Shown piece after piece: positions 1-7,595 of a DNA stretch of 24,437 nucleotides. The notes under the pieces were generated by a model that worked only from the letters and a program-made list of their open reading frames with translations, made no database searches and was not told where the DNA came from. This DNA is from Tardiphaga sp. (GTDB taxonomy: Bacteria > Pseudomonadota > Alphaproteobacteria > Rhizobiales > Xanthobacteraceae). The stretch's first letter is position 1. Every line of letters begins with the position of its first letter. The stretch covers positions 1 through 24,437 of the forward strand of contig JAQGJF010000400.1 of assembly GCA_028290765.1 (NCBI GenBank). The letters run 5' to 3'. The translations under genes and the position numbers were made by a program.

Positions 1-426
1 CAGCGGATCGAGCACCCGCCGCATCGGGCGGCTGCGCAAGGACGCGTCGCCGTCGAAGATTGCCGCGATCGGACAGCCCGCGACCGCGCCCATCACCAGT
101 CGGCAGCCGGTGCCGGAATTGCCGAAATCGAGCGGAACCTGTGGCTCTGCGAACCCGGCGACGCCGACGCCGCGCACACCCCAAGCGAAATCCCCGGTTC
201 GCTCCACCTGCGCGCCCAGCGCCCGCATGGCTTTGGCGGTATTCAGCACGTCTTGGCCCTCGAGCAGGCCCGAAATCCGGGTTTCGCCGACCGCCAGCGC
301 CCCCAAAATCAGGGCGCGGTGCGAAATCGACTTGTCGCCGGGGACGCGGACCTTCCCGGTCAGGGGGCCGCTGGCGCGGGCCTCCAGCGGCGTCGGATGA
401 TCGGCAAGGTGATCTGAATTGGTCAA
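1..426 (-). CDS. aroA: 3-phosphoshikimate 1-carboxyvinyltransferase (EPSP synthase), N-terminal part
   Basis: Joins phosphoenolpyruvate to shikimate-3-phosphate in the cytoplasmic shikimate pathway to aromatic amino acids. Only the first 142 codons lie in the window; the gene runs off the left edge. Visible marks are the substrate loop GDKSISHR (residues 30-37), the PEP-site loop [10 protein letters not shown] (101-110) and [17 protein letters not shown] (126-142), which resemble the class II branch of the family. The start chosen is TTG at 426, because a GAGGA ribosome-binding site (434-438) sits 7 bases upstream and no ATG or GTG fits the conserved N-terminus. It is divergent from the FYDLN gene, with a 145-bp shared gap. 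Identity is secure; the exact start is less so. Confidence 0.93.
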   Translation of the reverse strand, partial: MTNSDHLADHPTPLEARASGPLTGKVRVPGDKSISHRALILGALAVGETRISGLLEGQDVLNTAKAMRALGAQVERTGDFAWGVRGVGVAGFAEPQVPLDFGNSGTGCRLVMGAVAGCPIAAIFDGDASLRSRPMRRVLDPL

Positions 427-571
427 GATTGTGTCCTCTGCGCCGGCGGCAGGTATCACAGAGGCCGCGCGGCGTCACGCAGGCATCCGTCTCCCGCAAA
501 GCGCTATTGACAGTGGCTCGGCAACTAGCCAAGTGAAGCACCGTTTTTCAGAAATTCCCAGGATTCCACAC

Positions 572-997
572 GTGGCCAAATCCGATCTCGGAACCAAACG
601 CATTTGCCCGACGACAGGCAAGAAATTCTACGATCTCAACAAGAACCCGGTGATTTCGCCCTACACCGGCGAGGTGGTGCCGATCGCGCCGATCCCGCCG
701 CCGCGGACCCGCGCCGACGCGGCCGCCCGCGCCAGTGCCGCGGCCGCCGCCACCGCCGCCGAAGCAACGCCGGAGCCGGTCGAGGCTGAAGAACTGGTGC
801 CGCTCGAGGAAGCCGACGCCGAGGAGAACACCGGCAAGGTCAAGGCCGTCGTTCCCGAGTCGGAAGACGACATCGAAATCGACGAGACCATCGAAGACGA
901 CGACGATGACGATTCCACCTTCATCGCCGACGAGGAAGAAGGCGACGAGGACGTCACCGACATCATCGGCGACGTCGGCGGCGACGAGGAGACTTGA
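572..997 (+). CDS. FYDLN acid protein (TIGR02300 family), function unknown
   Basis: A 141-residue protein of the alphaproteobacterial FYDLN family. Residues 3-36 hold the conserved N-terminal block with TKRICPTTGKKFYDLNKNP and SPYTGEVVP. A Pro/Ala-rich linker follows (about 37-70), then a very acidic tail (about 71-141) with a run of Asp at 109-114. The biochemical role is not known to me. GTG at 572 is chosen because the conserved block starts there and AGGA (560-563) precedes it; the frame stays open further upstream, but that part is not conserved. A TTGACA hexamer at 507-512 could be a -35 element, though no good -10 follows. The gene usually sits beside aroA, as here. Confidence 0.88.
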   Translation: MAKSDLGTKRICPTTGKKFYDLNKNPVISPYTGEVVPIAPIPPPRTRADAAARASAAAAATAAEATPEPVEAEELVPLEEADAEENTGKVKAVVPESEDDIEIDETIEDDDDDDSTFIADEEEGDEDVTDIIGDVGGDEET

Positions 998-1003
998 GAT
1001 CGG

Positions 1004-1022
1004 CCCTGAACTGTGTTCAGGG
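1004..1022 (+). terminator. Hairpin terminator of the FYDLN gene
   Basis: Perfect 8-bp stem CCCTGAAC / GTTCAGGG with a 3-base loop, starting 6 bases after the stop codon. No long T run follows, so its efficiency as an intrinsic terminator is uncertain. Confidence 0.55.
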
Positions 1023-1062
1023 TTCGCACGCACGCGGTGATTTGCCCCGCGTCCCACGGTTA

Positions 1063-1136
<74 letters not shown>

Positions 1137-1138
<2 letters not shown>

Positions 1139-1209
1139 TCCTTCGCTTGCTTCGCAAGCTTCGGCTCGGCAAGCCGGAAATCCTCTCGTGGCGAAGCAAG
1201 CGAAGGATG
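1137..1209. repeat. 19-bp perfect inverted repeat between tRNA-Ala and GIY-YIG gene
   Basis: Arms 1137-1155 (starts CATCCTTCGC) and 1191-1209 (ends GCGAAGGATG) are exact reverse complements separated by 35 bases. The left arm begins with the last two bases of the tRNA CCA. The spacer holds further small hairpins, GCTTGC/GCAAGC around 1145-1159 and CGGCT/AGCCG around 1162-1176. The structure could end tRNA transcription. It also resembles dispersed palindromes that I recall near tRNA genes in Bradyrhizobium. Confidence 0.75.
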
Positions 1210-1253
1210 CCGCGCCGTAGCCCGCAGGGCGAAGGCAGGCCTCGGCAGGTCGT

Positions 1254-1490
1254 ATGAAATACGTCTACATCCTCGAAAGCCTCGATTCCGAGCACTTCTA
1301 CGTCGGTCTCACCGACGACCTCCGGACGCGACTGGCAAAACACAACGCCGGCGAGGTGCCCCATACCTCGAAGTACAAGCCTTGGCGGATCAAAACCTAT
1401 GTCGCATTCAGCGATGAAAAACAGGCGATCCCGTTCGAGACCTATCTGAAGTCAGGATCCGGCCGCGCCTTCGCGAAAAAGCGCCTCTGA
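1254..1490 (+). CDS. Small GIY-YIG nuclease-family protein
   Basis: A 78-residue protein that is nearly just the GIY-YIG catalytic core. It has the variant first motif YVYIL (residues 3-7), second motif FYVGLTDDL (15-23), the helix with RLAKHN (26-31), and the C-terminal part with IPFETYLKSGSGRAFAKKRL holding the conserved Glu of the family. Members of this short class (UPF0213/YhbQ-like) are predicted DNA nucleases, but the cellular role of most is unknown. The ATG has only a weak upstream GGCAGG. It sits 45 bases downstream of the large palindrome that follows tRNA-Ala and converges on ohrR. I recall many near-copies in Bradyrhizobium genomes, which hints at a multicopy or mobile unit. Confidence 0.85.
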   Translation: MKYVYILESLDSEHFYVGLTDDLRTRLAKHNAGEVPHTSKYKPWRIKTYVAFSDEKQAIPFETYLKSGSGRAFAKKRL

Positions 1491-1501
1491 CGCCTATCCG
1501 T

Positions 1502-1960
1502 TCACTCCCCCAACGCCGCATTAAGCTTGTCGCGCAGCGCGACGAGATCGTTTTTCATCGTCATCAGTTCGCTGACCGAGCAGGCCGAGGCGGCAAGGAT
1601 CCCCTGGGGCACGGCTTTGGCTTTTTCGCGCAGCGCCTGGCCCTGCGATGTCAGCGCGATCAGCACCTGACGCTCGTCGTCCGCATTGCGGGTGCGCCGG
1701 ATCAGTTCCGCGGCCTCGAGCCGCTTGAGCAACGGCGTGAGGGTCCCGGAGTCCAGAAACAGCCGCTCACCGATGTCCTTGACGGGCACATCGTCGCGCT
1801 CCCACAGCACCAGCATCACCAGATATTGCGGATAGGTCAGCCCCAGCTTGTCGAGCAATGGCTTGTAGACGCGATTGAAAGCGTGCGCGGTGGAATACAC
1901 CGCGAAACAAAGCTGATTGTCGAGCATCAGCGGTAAATGAGTGGCGGGCTTTTTTGCCAT
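1502..1960 (-). CDS. ohrR: MarR-family organic hydroperoxide sensor/repressor OhrR
   Basis: A 152-residue winged-helix MarR repressor that leaves DNA when organic hydroperoxides oxidise its N-terminal cysteine. The sensing Cys is C18 in the motif [11 protein letters not shown], and a second Cys at 127 (AASACSVSE) fits the two-cysteine OhrR class. The DNA-binding region has [23 protein letters not shown] (about 60-82), and the wing has [20 protein letters not shown] at 1960 is preferred over an upstream start because GGAGG lies about 6 bases upstream and the family N-terminus begins there. It is divergent from ohr across a gap with palindromic AATTGT-type operators, so autoregulation together with ohr is likely. 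Confidence 0.93.
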   Translation of the reverse strand: MAKKPATHLPLMLDNQLCFAVYSTAHAFNRVYKPLLDKLGLTYPQYLVMLVLWERDDVPVKDIGERLFLDSGTLTPLLKRLEAAELIRRTRNADDERQVLIALTSQGQALREKAKAVPQGILAASACSVSELMTMKNDLVALRDKLNAALGE

Positions 1961-2022
1961 GACAAACCTCCGGGCTGATATGCTGCGGGTCCATTCTGGA
2001 GTCCAGCGCACAATCAATTGAT

Positions 2023-2037
2023 CACAATTAAATTGTG
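2023..2037. promoter_or_regulatory. OhrR operator, perfect 15-bp palindrome
   Basis: CACAATT-A-AATTGTG is a perfect 7-1-7 palindrome in the ohrR-ohr gap. A related partial copy, CACAATCAATTG, lies just to its left (2009-2020). AT-rich ACAATT/AATTGT dyads are the usual OhrR binding form. Confidence 0.65.
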
Positions 2038-2049
2038 GCCTCTATTTAT

Positions 2050-2080
2050 GTATTGCGCACAATCTAATTGCGTGCAATAC
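2050..2080. promoter_or_regulatory. Second candidate OhrR operator, 31-bp imperfect palindrome
   Basis: Centred on base 2065, 12 of 15 position pairs are complementary. The outer arms are GTATTGC/GCAATAC and the inner core is ACAATCTAATTGC, which matches the dyad at 2023-2037. It ends 35 bases before the ohr start, a position suited to blocking ohr transcription. Confidence 0.55.
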
Positions 2081-2115
2081 AATCCGCGTTGAACCGGGAA
2101 AATAGGGAGATCACC

Positions 2116-2541
2116 ATGTCCGTAAACGTGCTCTACAAGACCAGCGCCAAGGCGACCGGCGGCCGCGACGGCCACGCCGCCACCCTCGACGGGGCGCTGG
2201 ACGTCAAACTGACGACGCCAAAGGAACTCGGTGGTGGCGGCGGCGCCGGCAACAACCCCGAGCAGCTGTTCGCCGCCGGCTATGCCGCCTGCTTCATCGG
2301 CGCCATGAAGTTCGTTGCTTCGCAGGGCGGCCCGAAGGTACCCGCGGACGCATCGGTGACTTCCACCGTCGGCATCGGACCGCGCTCGGCCGGCGGTTTT
2401 GGACTGGATATCGACCTCGCCGTCTCGCTGCCCGGCCTCGGGCGCGAGGAAGCCGCAGCGCTGGTGGAGAAGGCGCATCAAGTGTGCCCCTATTCCAACG
2501 CCACCCGCGGCAACGTGGATGTACGCCTGACGGTTGTGTAA
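2116..2541 (+). CDS. ohr: Organic hydroperoxide reductase Ohr
   Basis: A 141-residue OsmC/Ohr-family thiol peroxidase that reduces organic (including fatty-acid) hydroperoxides. The two catalytic cysteines are C59 ([10 protein letters not shown]) and C124 ([13 protein letters not shown]). The Glu in [15 protein letters not shown] and the Arg at 17 of GGRDGHA match active-site residues of the family. The length is normal. ATG at 2116 is chosen because the family N-terminus ([18 protein letters not shown]) begins there and GGGAGA (2105-2110) precedes it. It is divergent from ohrR and followed by a strong hairpin. Confidence 0.96.
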   Translation: MSVNVLYKTSAKATGGRDGHAATLDGALDVKLTTPKELGGGGGAGNNPEQLFAAGYAACFIGAMKFVASQGGPKVPADASVTSTVGIGPRSAGGFGLDIDLAVSLPGLGREEAAALVEKAHQVCPYSNATRGNVDVRLTVV

Positions 2542-2553
2542 TAGCTCCGCCGG

Positions 2554-2582
2554 ATGGCCCGCCGAGACAATCGGCGGGCCAT
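2554..2582 (+). terminator. Hairpin terminator of ohr
   Basis: Perfect 12-bp GC-rich stem (2554-2565 with 2571-2582, arms ATGGCCCGCCGA / TCGGCGGGCCAT) and a 5-base loop, 12 bases after the ohr stop. No T tract follows. Confidence 0.65.
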
Positions 2583-2724
2583 TCGTCGCACGGGAGTTCG
2601 CTCGACGGCTGCCGCTCGCATGCACCTGCGCACGCGAGGGCATTGCCGCCGCGCCGGAAGACCGCTAGCTCTGGAATCGAACGCTCCTCCGTCCCACTTT
2701 CTCATTCGAGCGAGAGTCGATTCC

Positions 2725-3930
2725 ATGAGTTCACCAACTGCACCGGGAACCATGACCGGATTGCGCGTGATCGATCTCACGCGCGTGCTCGGCGGGCCCT
2801 ATTGCACGCAGATCCTGGCCGATCACGGCGCCGACGTCATCAAGGTCGAGCCGCCGGCCGGCGACGAGGTGCGCGACTGGGGACCGCCGTTCCATGACGA
2901 GGACGCGGCCTACTTCATCGGCATCAACCGCAACAAGCGTTCGATCGGGCTCGACCTCGCCTCCCAAGGCGGTCGCGACGTCCTGCTCAAATTGCTGGAG
3001 GGCGCCGACGTCCTGATCGAGAATTTCAAGCCGGGCACGCTCGACAAATGGGGCATCGGCAACGACGTGCTGAGCGTGAAATTTCCGCGGCTGGTGCATT
3101 GCCGGATTTCCGGCTTCGGCGGCGACGGCCCGCGCGGCGGCAATCCCGGCTACGACGCCATCATCCAGGCCATGACCGGGATGATCGCCGCTACCGGCTC
3201 CCCGGACAGCGGACCGATGCGGATCGGCGTTCCGCTTGTCGACATCACCACCGGACTTTACGCGGCGATCGGGATCCTGATGGCGCTTTCGGAACGCGAA
3301 AAATCCGGTGTCGGCCAATTCCTCGAAACCACGCTGTATGAAACCGGCCTCGCCATCATGCATCCGCACGCGGCGAACTATTTCATGCACGGCAAGCCGC
3401 CGGCGCTCACCGGCAACGAGCACCCGAACCTGGTGCCCTATTCGATCTTCGCCACCCGCGACGGCAAGATCTTCACCGGCGTCGGCAATGACGGCACCTT
3501 CCGCAAGCTGTGCAAAGAGATCGGCAAGCCGGAACTCGGCACCGATCCGCGCTTCGCGCGCAACAAGGATCGCATCGCCAACCGCATGGCGCTTCGCGCC
3601 GAACTCGAAGCGGTGTTCAGCCAGTACGACTCCGAACCGTTATGCGACCGCCTGCTGGATGCCGGGCTGCCCGCCGGACCGGTGCAGTCGATCGACAAGG
3701 CGCTGACCAACGCCCATACCGTCCACCGTGGCGACGTGATCGAAAAGGACTGGTACCAGGGCGTAGCCTCGCCGATCCGCTTTGCGCGGAATAAAGCGTC
3801 GCTGCGCAGCGTCCCGCCGAAATTCAGCGAACACGCGAGCGCGGTACTGACGGAATTCGGCTATTCGAAGCCCGAGATCGACGAACTGGTCGCCAAGGGC
3901 ACCGTGAGCGGCCCGGAACGAAAGCGCTGA
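2725..3930 (+). CDS. CaiB/BaiF family (class III) CoA-transferase
   Basis: A 401-residue protein of the formyl-CoA transferase / alpha-methylacyl-CoA racemase fold. It moves CoA between acyl groups via an aspartyl-CoA thioester. N-terminal marks are LRVIDLTRVLGGPYCTQILADHGADVIKVEPP (13-44, read in pieces) and the CoA-binding stretch NRNKRSIGLDL. The catalytic Asp is most likely D144 in GNPGYDAIIQAMTG. The normal length argues for an intact enzyme. The substrate cannot be read from the sequence. ATG at 2725 fits the family N-terminus with a weak upstream GAGAG; ATG at 2752 is an alternative. It stands alone between ohr and the ugp genes. Confidence 0.9.
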   Translation: MSSPTAPGTMTGLRVIDLTRVLGGPYCTQILADHGADVIKVEPPAGDEVRDWGPPFHDEDAAYFIGINRNKRSIGLDLASQGGRDVLLKLLEGADVLIENFKPGTLDKWGIGNDVLSVKFPRLVHCRISGFGGDGPRGGNPGYDAIIQAMTGMIAATGSPDSGPMRIGVPLVDITTGLYAAIGILMALSEREKSGVGQFLETTLYETGLAIMHPHAANYFMHGKPPALTGNEHPNLVPYSIFATRDGKIFTGVGNDGTFRKLCKEIGKPELGTDPRFARNKDRIANRMALRAELEAVFSQYDSEPLCDRLLDAGLPAGPVQSIDKALTNAHTVHRGDVIEKDWYQGVASPIRFARNKASLRSVPPKFSEHASAVLTEFGYSKPEIDELVAKGTVSGPERKR

Positions 3931-3941
3931 GATCCCCGCGG

Positions 3942-4078
3942 GTCGTCCCGGCGAACGCCGGGACCCAGAACCCCTGGCGGCAATTGCCAGAAGAGCGCGT
4001 CTGCCGCCGTACCGAAACCGGGACTCCTCGGCGTATGGGTCCCGGATCGCGCTCGTAAACTCACTTGTCCGGGACGAC
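3942..4078. repeat. Dispersed intergenic repeat with nested inverted arms
   Basis: The outer arms GTCGTCCCGG (3942-3951) and CCGGGACGAC (4069-4078) are inverted. The inner arms CCGGGACCCA (3959-3968) and TGGGTCCCGG (4036-4045) are also inverted. A tight hairpin GTCCCGGCG-AA-CGCCGGGAC lies at 3945-3964. The motif resembles a repeat I recall as very common between genes in Bradyrhizobium and Rhodopseudomonas. It fills most of the 307-bp gap after the CoA-transferase and may end its transcript. Confidence 0.7.
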
Positions 4079-4167
4079 TCGCTGATAGGCGCCACTCCAC
4101 CTATTTTCCGGCTTCCCTTCGCGGGCGCTTCCCCCTTACCATTGCCTCCCTTATACGATGATTTATA

Positions 4168-4185
4168 CGGTCACTTGCACGTCAT
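4168..4185 (+). promoter_or_regulatory. Possible PhoB box upstream of ugpB
   Basis: Two imperfect copies of the Pho half-site, CGGTCAC and ACGTCAT, are spaced 11 bases start to start, as in the consensus CTGTCAT-N4-CTGTCAT. Each matches about 5 of 7 positions. The site ends 52 bases before the ugpB ATG. Ugp systems are PhoB-regulated in E. coli and rhizobia, which supports the reading, but the match is modest. Confidence 0.35.
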
Positions 4186-4237
4186 TCGGCGCTGCTATCG
4201 CGCACAACGATAATGATGGCCACCCGGGAGAATTTGA

Positions 4238-5551
4238 ATGAGTCTTCGATATTTCGGCCTTGCCTCCACACTCGCGGCAACTTTCGCCCTCGCCTCCCCG
4301 GCCTATGCGGTGACGGAGATCCAGTGGTGGCACGCCATGACCGGCGGCAACAACGATATCGTCAACAAGCTCGCCGAAGACTTCAACGCCAGCCAGAGCG
4401 ACTACAAAATCGTACCGACCTTCAAGGGCAGCTATGCCGACACCATGAATGCCGGCATCGCCGCGTTCCGGGCCGGCAACGCGCCGAATATCATTCAGGT
4501 GTTCGAGGTCGGCACCGCCACCATGATGAGCGCCACCGGCGCCATCAAGCCGGTCTATCAGCTGATGAAGGATGCCGGCGAGCCGTTCGATCCCAAGGCA
4601 TACCTGCCGACCATCACCGGCTACTACTCGACCTCCAAGGGCGACATGCTGTCGTTTCCGTTCAACTCCTCTTCGATGGTGATGTGGATCAACAAGGATG
4701 AGCTGAAAAAGGCCGGCGTCGCCGAAATCCCGAAGACCTGGCCTGAGGTGTTCGATGCCGCCGGGAAGCTGAAGGCGGCCGGCCACGCCACCTGTGGCTT
4801 CTCCAATGCCTGGGCGACCTGGGCCAATATCGAACAGTTTTCCGCCTGGCATAACGTGCCGATCGGCACCAAGGCCAACGGCCTCGACGGCTTCGACACC
4901 GTGCTGGCGTTCAACACGCCGCTGCAGGTCAAGCATTTGCAGAACCTGATCGACCTGCAAAAGGACAAGACCTACGATTATTCAGGCCGCGACAACAAAA
5001 GCGAAAGCCGCTTCGGTTCGGGCGAATGCGCCATCTTCCTGACCTCCTCGGGCTATTATGCGACAGCGAAAGGCACCGCGAAGTTCGACTTCACCTCGGC
5101 GCCGATGCCGTATTACCCGGATGTTGCGGGCGCACCGCAGAACTCGATCATCGGCGGCGCGTCGCTGTGGGTGATGGGCGGCAAGAAGCCCGAGGAATAC
5201 AAAGGGGTGGCGAAGTTCTTCACTTTCCTTTCCGACACCGACCGCCAGGCCAGACTGCATCAGGAATCCGGCTATCTGCCGATCACCAGGGCGGCTTACG
5301 AGAAGACCAAAGCGTCCGGGTTCTATGAGAAGAACCCGATTCCGGAAACACCCCTCAAGGAGCTGACCAACAAGGAGCCGACCGAGAATTCGCGGGGCCT
5401 GCGCTTCGGCAACATGGTGCAGATGCGCGACATCTGGGGCGAGGAAATCGAGGCCGCGCTGGCCGGGCAGAAGACCGCCAAGGACGCGCTTGACGCCGCG
5501 GTGACCCGTGGCAATGCGCTGTTGCGGACGTTCGAGAAGACCGCAAAATAA
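4238..5551 (+). CDS. ugpB: ABC transporter periplasmic substrate-binding protein, UgpB type
   Basis: A 437-residue class I extracellular solute-binding protein that delivers substrate, probably sn-glycerol-3-phosphate or its diesters, to the UgpAE permease. Residues 1-24 form a Sec signal peptide with a cleavage site after SPAYA. The mature protein starts VTEIQWWHAMTGGNN, as in UgpB. FPFNSSSMVMWINKDELKKAG and the C-terminal GNMVQMRDIWGEEIEAALAG are also typical. GGGAG (4226-4230) gives a good ribosome-binding site. It is first of four co-directional transport genes, but 185 bp with three palindromes separate it from ugpA. The substrate is inferred from the family; a related sugar is possible. 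Confidence 0.88.
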   Translation: MSLRYFGLASTLAATFALASPAYAVTEIQWWHAMTGGNNDIVNKLAEDFNASQSDYKIVPTFKGSYADTMNAGIAAFRAGNAPNIIQVFEVGTATMMSATGAIKPVYQLMKDAGEPFDPKAYLPTITGYYSTSKGDMLSFPFNSSSMVMWINKDELKKAGVAEIPKTWPEVFDAAGKLKAAGHATCGFSNAWATWANIEQFSAWHNVPIGTKANGLDGFDTVLAFNTPLQVKHLQNLIDLQKDKTYDYSGRDNKSESRFGSGECAIFLTSSGYYATAKGTAKFDFTSAPMPYYPDVAGAPQNSIIGGASLWVMGGKKPEEYKGVAKFFTFLSDTDRQARLHQESGYLPITRAAYEKTKASGFYEKNPIPETPLKELTNKEPTENSRGLRFGNMVQMRDIWGEEIEAALAGQKTAKDALDAAVTRGNALLRTFEKTAK

Positions 5552-5568
5552 GCCATTCGCGAAGCCTC

Positions 5569-5587
5569 CCTCTCCGCTCCGGAGAGG
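5569..5587 (+). terminator. Hairpin just after ugpB
   Basis: CCTCTCC / GGAGAGG stem of 7 bp with loop GCTCC, starting 17 bases after the ugpB stop. There is no T run. It may attenuate read-through into ugpA or protect the ugpB message end. Confidence 0.4.
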
Positions 5588-5615
5588 AGAGGTCTTCGCC
5601 CGCGCAAGCCTTCCC

Positions 5616-5660
5616 GCTAGAGTGGGATGACTTATCTTCGAATCGTCATCCCACTCTAGC
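5616..5660. repeat. 16-bp perfect palindrome in the ugpB-ugpA gap
   Basis: Arms GCTAGAGTGGGATGAC (5616-5631) and its exact reverse complement (5645-5660) flank a 13-base loop that contains TTCGAA. It directly precedes another palindromic repeat, and the two together look like a composite intergenic element. Confidence 0.7.
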
Positions 5661-5670
5661 TTATTGTTTG

Positions 5671-5717
5671 AGCATGATCTTATCCGAAAACCGGTACCCA
5701 CTTTTCGGGATCATGCT
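5671..5717. repeat. Dispersed palindromic repeat (AGCATGATC...GATCATGCT)
   Basis: Outer arms AGCATGATC (5671-5679) and GATCATGCT (5709-5717) enclose inner arms CCGAAAA (5684-5690) and TTTTCGG (5702-5708) around a CCGGTACCCA-type centre. I recognise this as a repeat found in very many copies across Rhizobiales. A degenerate copy lies at 23264-23312 in this window. Confidence 0.8.
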
Positions 5718-5736
5718 GTAGGACCAGACGCCCCGA

Positions 5737-6618
5737 ATGGAAAAGTCCGTCGTCTTCAACAACAGGCTGCTGCCCTATCTGCTGCTGGTGCCGCAGCTCA
5801 TCATCACATTCGTGTTTTTCTACTGGCCGGCCAGCCAGGCGCTCTGGCAATCGTTCCTGCGCGAGGACGCCTTCGGACTGTCGTCCGAATTCATCGGCTG
5901 GGAGAACTACCAGACGCTGTTCGCGCAGCCCGAATATTACAAGGCGATGCTGACGACGGTGGTGTTCTCGACGCTGGTCGCGGCGCTGTCGCTCTCTATC
6001 GCGCTGTTGTTTGCCACCCAGGCCGACAAGAATCTCAAGGGGGCGTCCGCCTACAAGACCTTCATGATCTGGCCCTATGCGGTCGCCCCCGCGGTCGCCG
6101 GCGTGCTGTGGATCTTCATGTTTCATCCCACGCTCGGCACCCTGGCGCGGCCGCTGCGCTGGATGAATTTCGACTGGAATCCGATGCTCAACGGCAACCC
6201 TGCCATGGCGCTGGTGGTGATGGCCGCGGTGTGGACGCAGATCTCCTATAATTTCCTGTTCTTCCTGGCGGGCCTGCAGTCGATTCCGAAAAGCGTGCTG
6301 GAAGCCGGCGCAATCGACGGCGCCGGCCCGATGCGGCGGTTCTGGACCATCACCTTCCCGCTGCTGTCGCCGACCACGTTCTTTCTGCTGGTGGTGAACA
6401 TCGTCTACGTCTTCTTCGAAACCTTCGGCATCATCGACGCGGTGACCGGCGGCGGCCCGGCCGGCGCGACCACGACCCTGGTCTACAAGGTGTTCGCCGA
6501 CGGACGGACCGGCGGTGACCTCGGCGGTTCGGCGGCACAGTCGGTGGTGCTGATGATCATCGTCATCGCGCTGACCGCGATCCAGTTCCGCTATGTCGAG
6601 CGCAGGGTGCAGTACTGA
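5737..6618 (+). CDS. ugpA: ABC transporter permease, UgpA type
   Basis: A 293-residue MalF-like inner-membrane permease. Transmembrane segments are visible at about 11-31, 71-94, 108-129, 156-180, 208-232 and 265-283. The EAA loop that docks on the ATPase is [15 protein letters not shown] (189-203). It pairs with UgpE to form the channel. The stop codon overlaps the ugpE start (TGATG), so the two are translationally coupled. The start was chosen as the ATG giving the family N-terminus ([17 protein letters not shown]); upstream is the palindromic repeat and no strong Shine-Dalgarno, so translation may be weak. Confidence 0.92.
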   Translation: MEKSVVFNNRLLPYLLLVPQLIITFVFFYWPASQALWQSFLREDAFGLSSEFIGWENYQTLFAQPEYYKAMLTTVVFSTLVAALSLSIALLFATQADKNLKGASAYKTFMIWPYAVAPAVAGVLWIFMFHPTLGTLARPLRWMNFDWNPMLNGNPAMALVVMAAVWTQISYNFLFFLAGLQSIPKSVLEAGAIDGAGPMRRFWTITFPLLSPTTFFLLVVNIVYVFFETFGIIDAVTGGGPAGATTTLVYKVFADGRTGGDLGGSAAQSVVLMIIVIALTAIQFRYVERRVQY

Positions 6619-7466
6619 TGGTCGAGCACCGCCCGTGGAGCGACATCATCGCCTACGCCATCCTCACGTTCGGCGTGTTCATCGTCGCGTTTCCGGTCTA
6701 CCTCGCGCTGATCGCGTCCACCCATGACGCCGCAACGGTGATCAGCGGCAACATGCCGCTTTCGCCGGGCGGTCATTTTCTGGAAAACTACTACCGGGCG
6801 GTGTTCGTCGGCGGCGCGCGCTATAGCCGCGAACCGGTCGGCCAGATGCTGATGAATTCGTTCATTTCCGCCGCCGGCATCGCGATCGGCAAGATCTTCA
6901 TTTCGATCCTGTCGGCCTATGCCGTGGTGTATTTCCGCTTTCCGTTCCGCAAGACCGCGTTCTGGATCATCTTCGTCACCCTGATGCTGCCGGTCGAGGT
7001 CCGCATCTATCCGACCTACAAGGTGGTCGCTGACCTGCACATGCTCGACACCTATGCCGGGCTGATCCTGCCCCTGATCGCCTCCGCCACCGGCACGCTG
7101 CTGTTCCGGCAGTTCTTCATGACGATTCCGGAAGAGCTGCTGGAAGCCTCGCGCATCGACGGCGCCGGACCGTTTCGCTTCTTCAAGGATACGCTGTTGC
7201 CGCTGTCGATCACGACGATCGCAGCACTTTTCGTGATCCAGTTCATCTATGGCTGGAATCAGTATTTGTGGCCGCTGCTCATCACCACCCAGGACTCGAT
7301 GCAGACCATCGTCACCGGCATCAAGAAGATGCTGACCACGACGGACGAACTGGCCGAATGGCAGCTGGCGATGGCCACCGCCGTCCTCGCCATGCTGCCG
7401 CCGGTCGCGGTGGTGGTGTTCATGCAGCGCCTGTTCGTGCGCGGAATGGTCGAGACGGAGAAATGA
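6618..7466 (+). CDS. ugpE: ABC transporter permease, UgpE type
   Basis: A 282-residue MalG-like inner-membrane permease, partner of UgpA. It begins with VEHRPWSDIIAYAILTFGV, typical of UgpE. The EAA loop is EASRIDGAGPFRFFKDTLLP (176-195). Six hydrophobic segments are visible. The ATG overlaps the ugpA stop by one base, so coupling is expected. A 129-bp gap with a long inverted repeat separates it from ugpC. Confidence 0.92.
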   Translation: MVEHRPWSDIIAYAILTFGVFIVAFPVYLALIASTHDAATVISGNMPLSPGGHFLENYYRAVFVGGARYSREPVGQMLMNSFISAAGIAIGKIFISILSAYAVVYFRFPFRKTAFWIIFVTLMLPVEVRIYPTYKVVADLHMLDTYAGLILPLIASATGTLLFRQFFMTIPEELLEASRIDGAGPFRFFKDTLLPLSITTIAALFVIQFIYGWNQYLWPLLITTQDSMQTIVTGIKKMLTTTDELAEWQLAMATAVLAMLPPVAVVVFMQRLFVRGMVETEK

Positions 7467-7470
7467 AGAG

Positions 7471-7570
7471 GCGAATAGGGAGTAGCGATTGGCGAATAGC
7501 GAATAGAAAAAGCACGCTACGATCCCTCGCGCTCGTCCCTTGCTTTCCCTATTCGCTACTCCCTATTCGC
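7471..7570. repeat. 18-bp perfect inverted repeat in the ugpE-ugpC gap
   Basis: Arms GCGAATAGGGAGTAGCGA (7471-7488) and the exact reverse complement (7553-7570) are 64 bases apart. Extra partial copies of CGAATAG and CTATTCG lie inside the arms and spacer (7492-7506 and 7548-7555). These GAATAG-type repeats look like another dispersed family; they are not coding. Confidence 0.7.
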
Positions 7571-7579
7571 TACTCCCCC

Positions 7580-7592
7580 CTACCGAAGGTAG
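7580..7592 (+). promoter_or_regulatory. Small hairpin covering the ugpC ribosome-binding site
   Basis: CTACC-GAA-GGTAG is a perfect 5-bp stem. The likely Shine-Dalgarno GAAGG (7585-7589), 6 bases from the ATG, lies in its loop and 3' arm, so folding would lower ugpC translation. Confidence 0.4.
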
Positions 7593-7595
7593 CCC

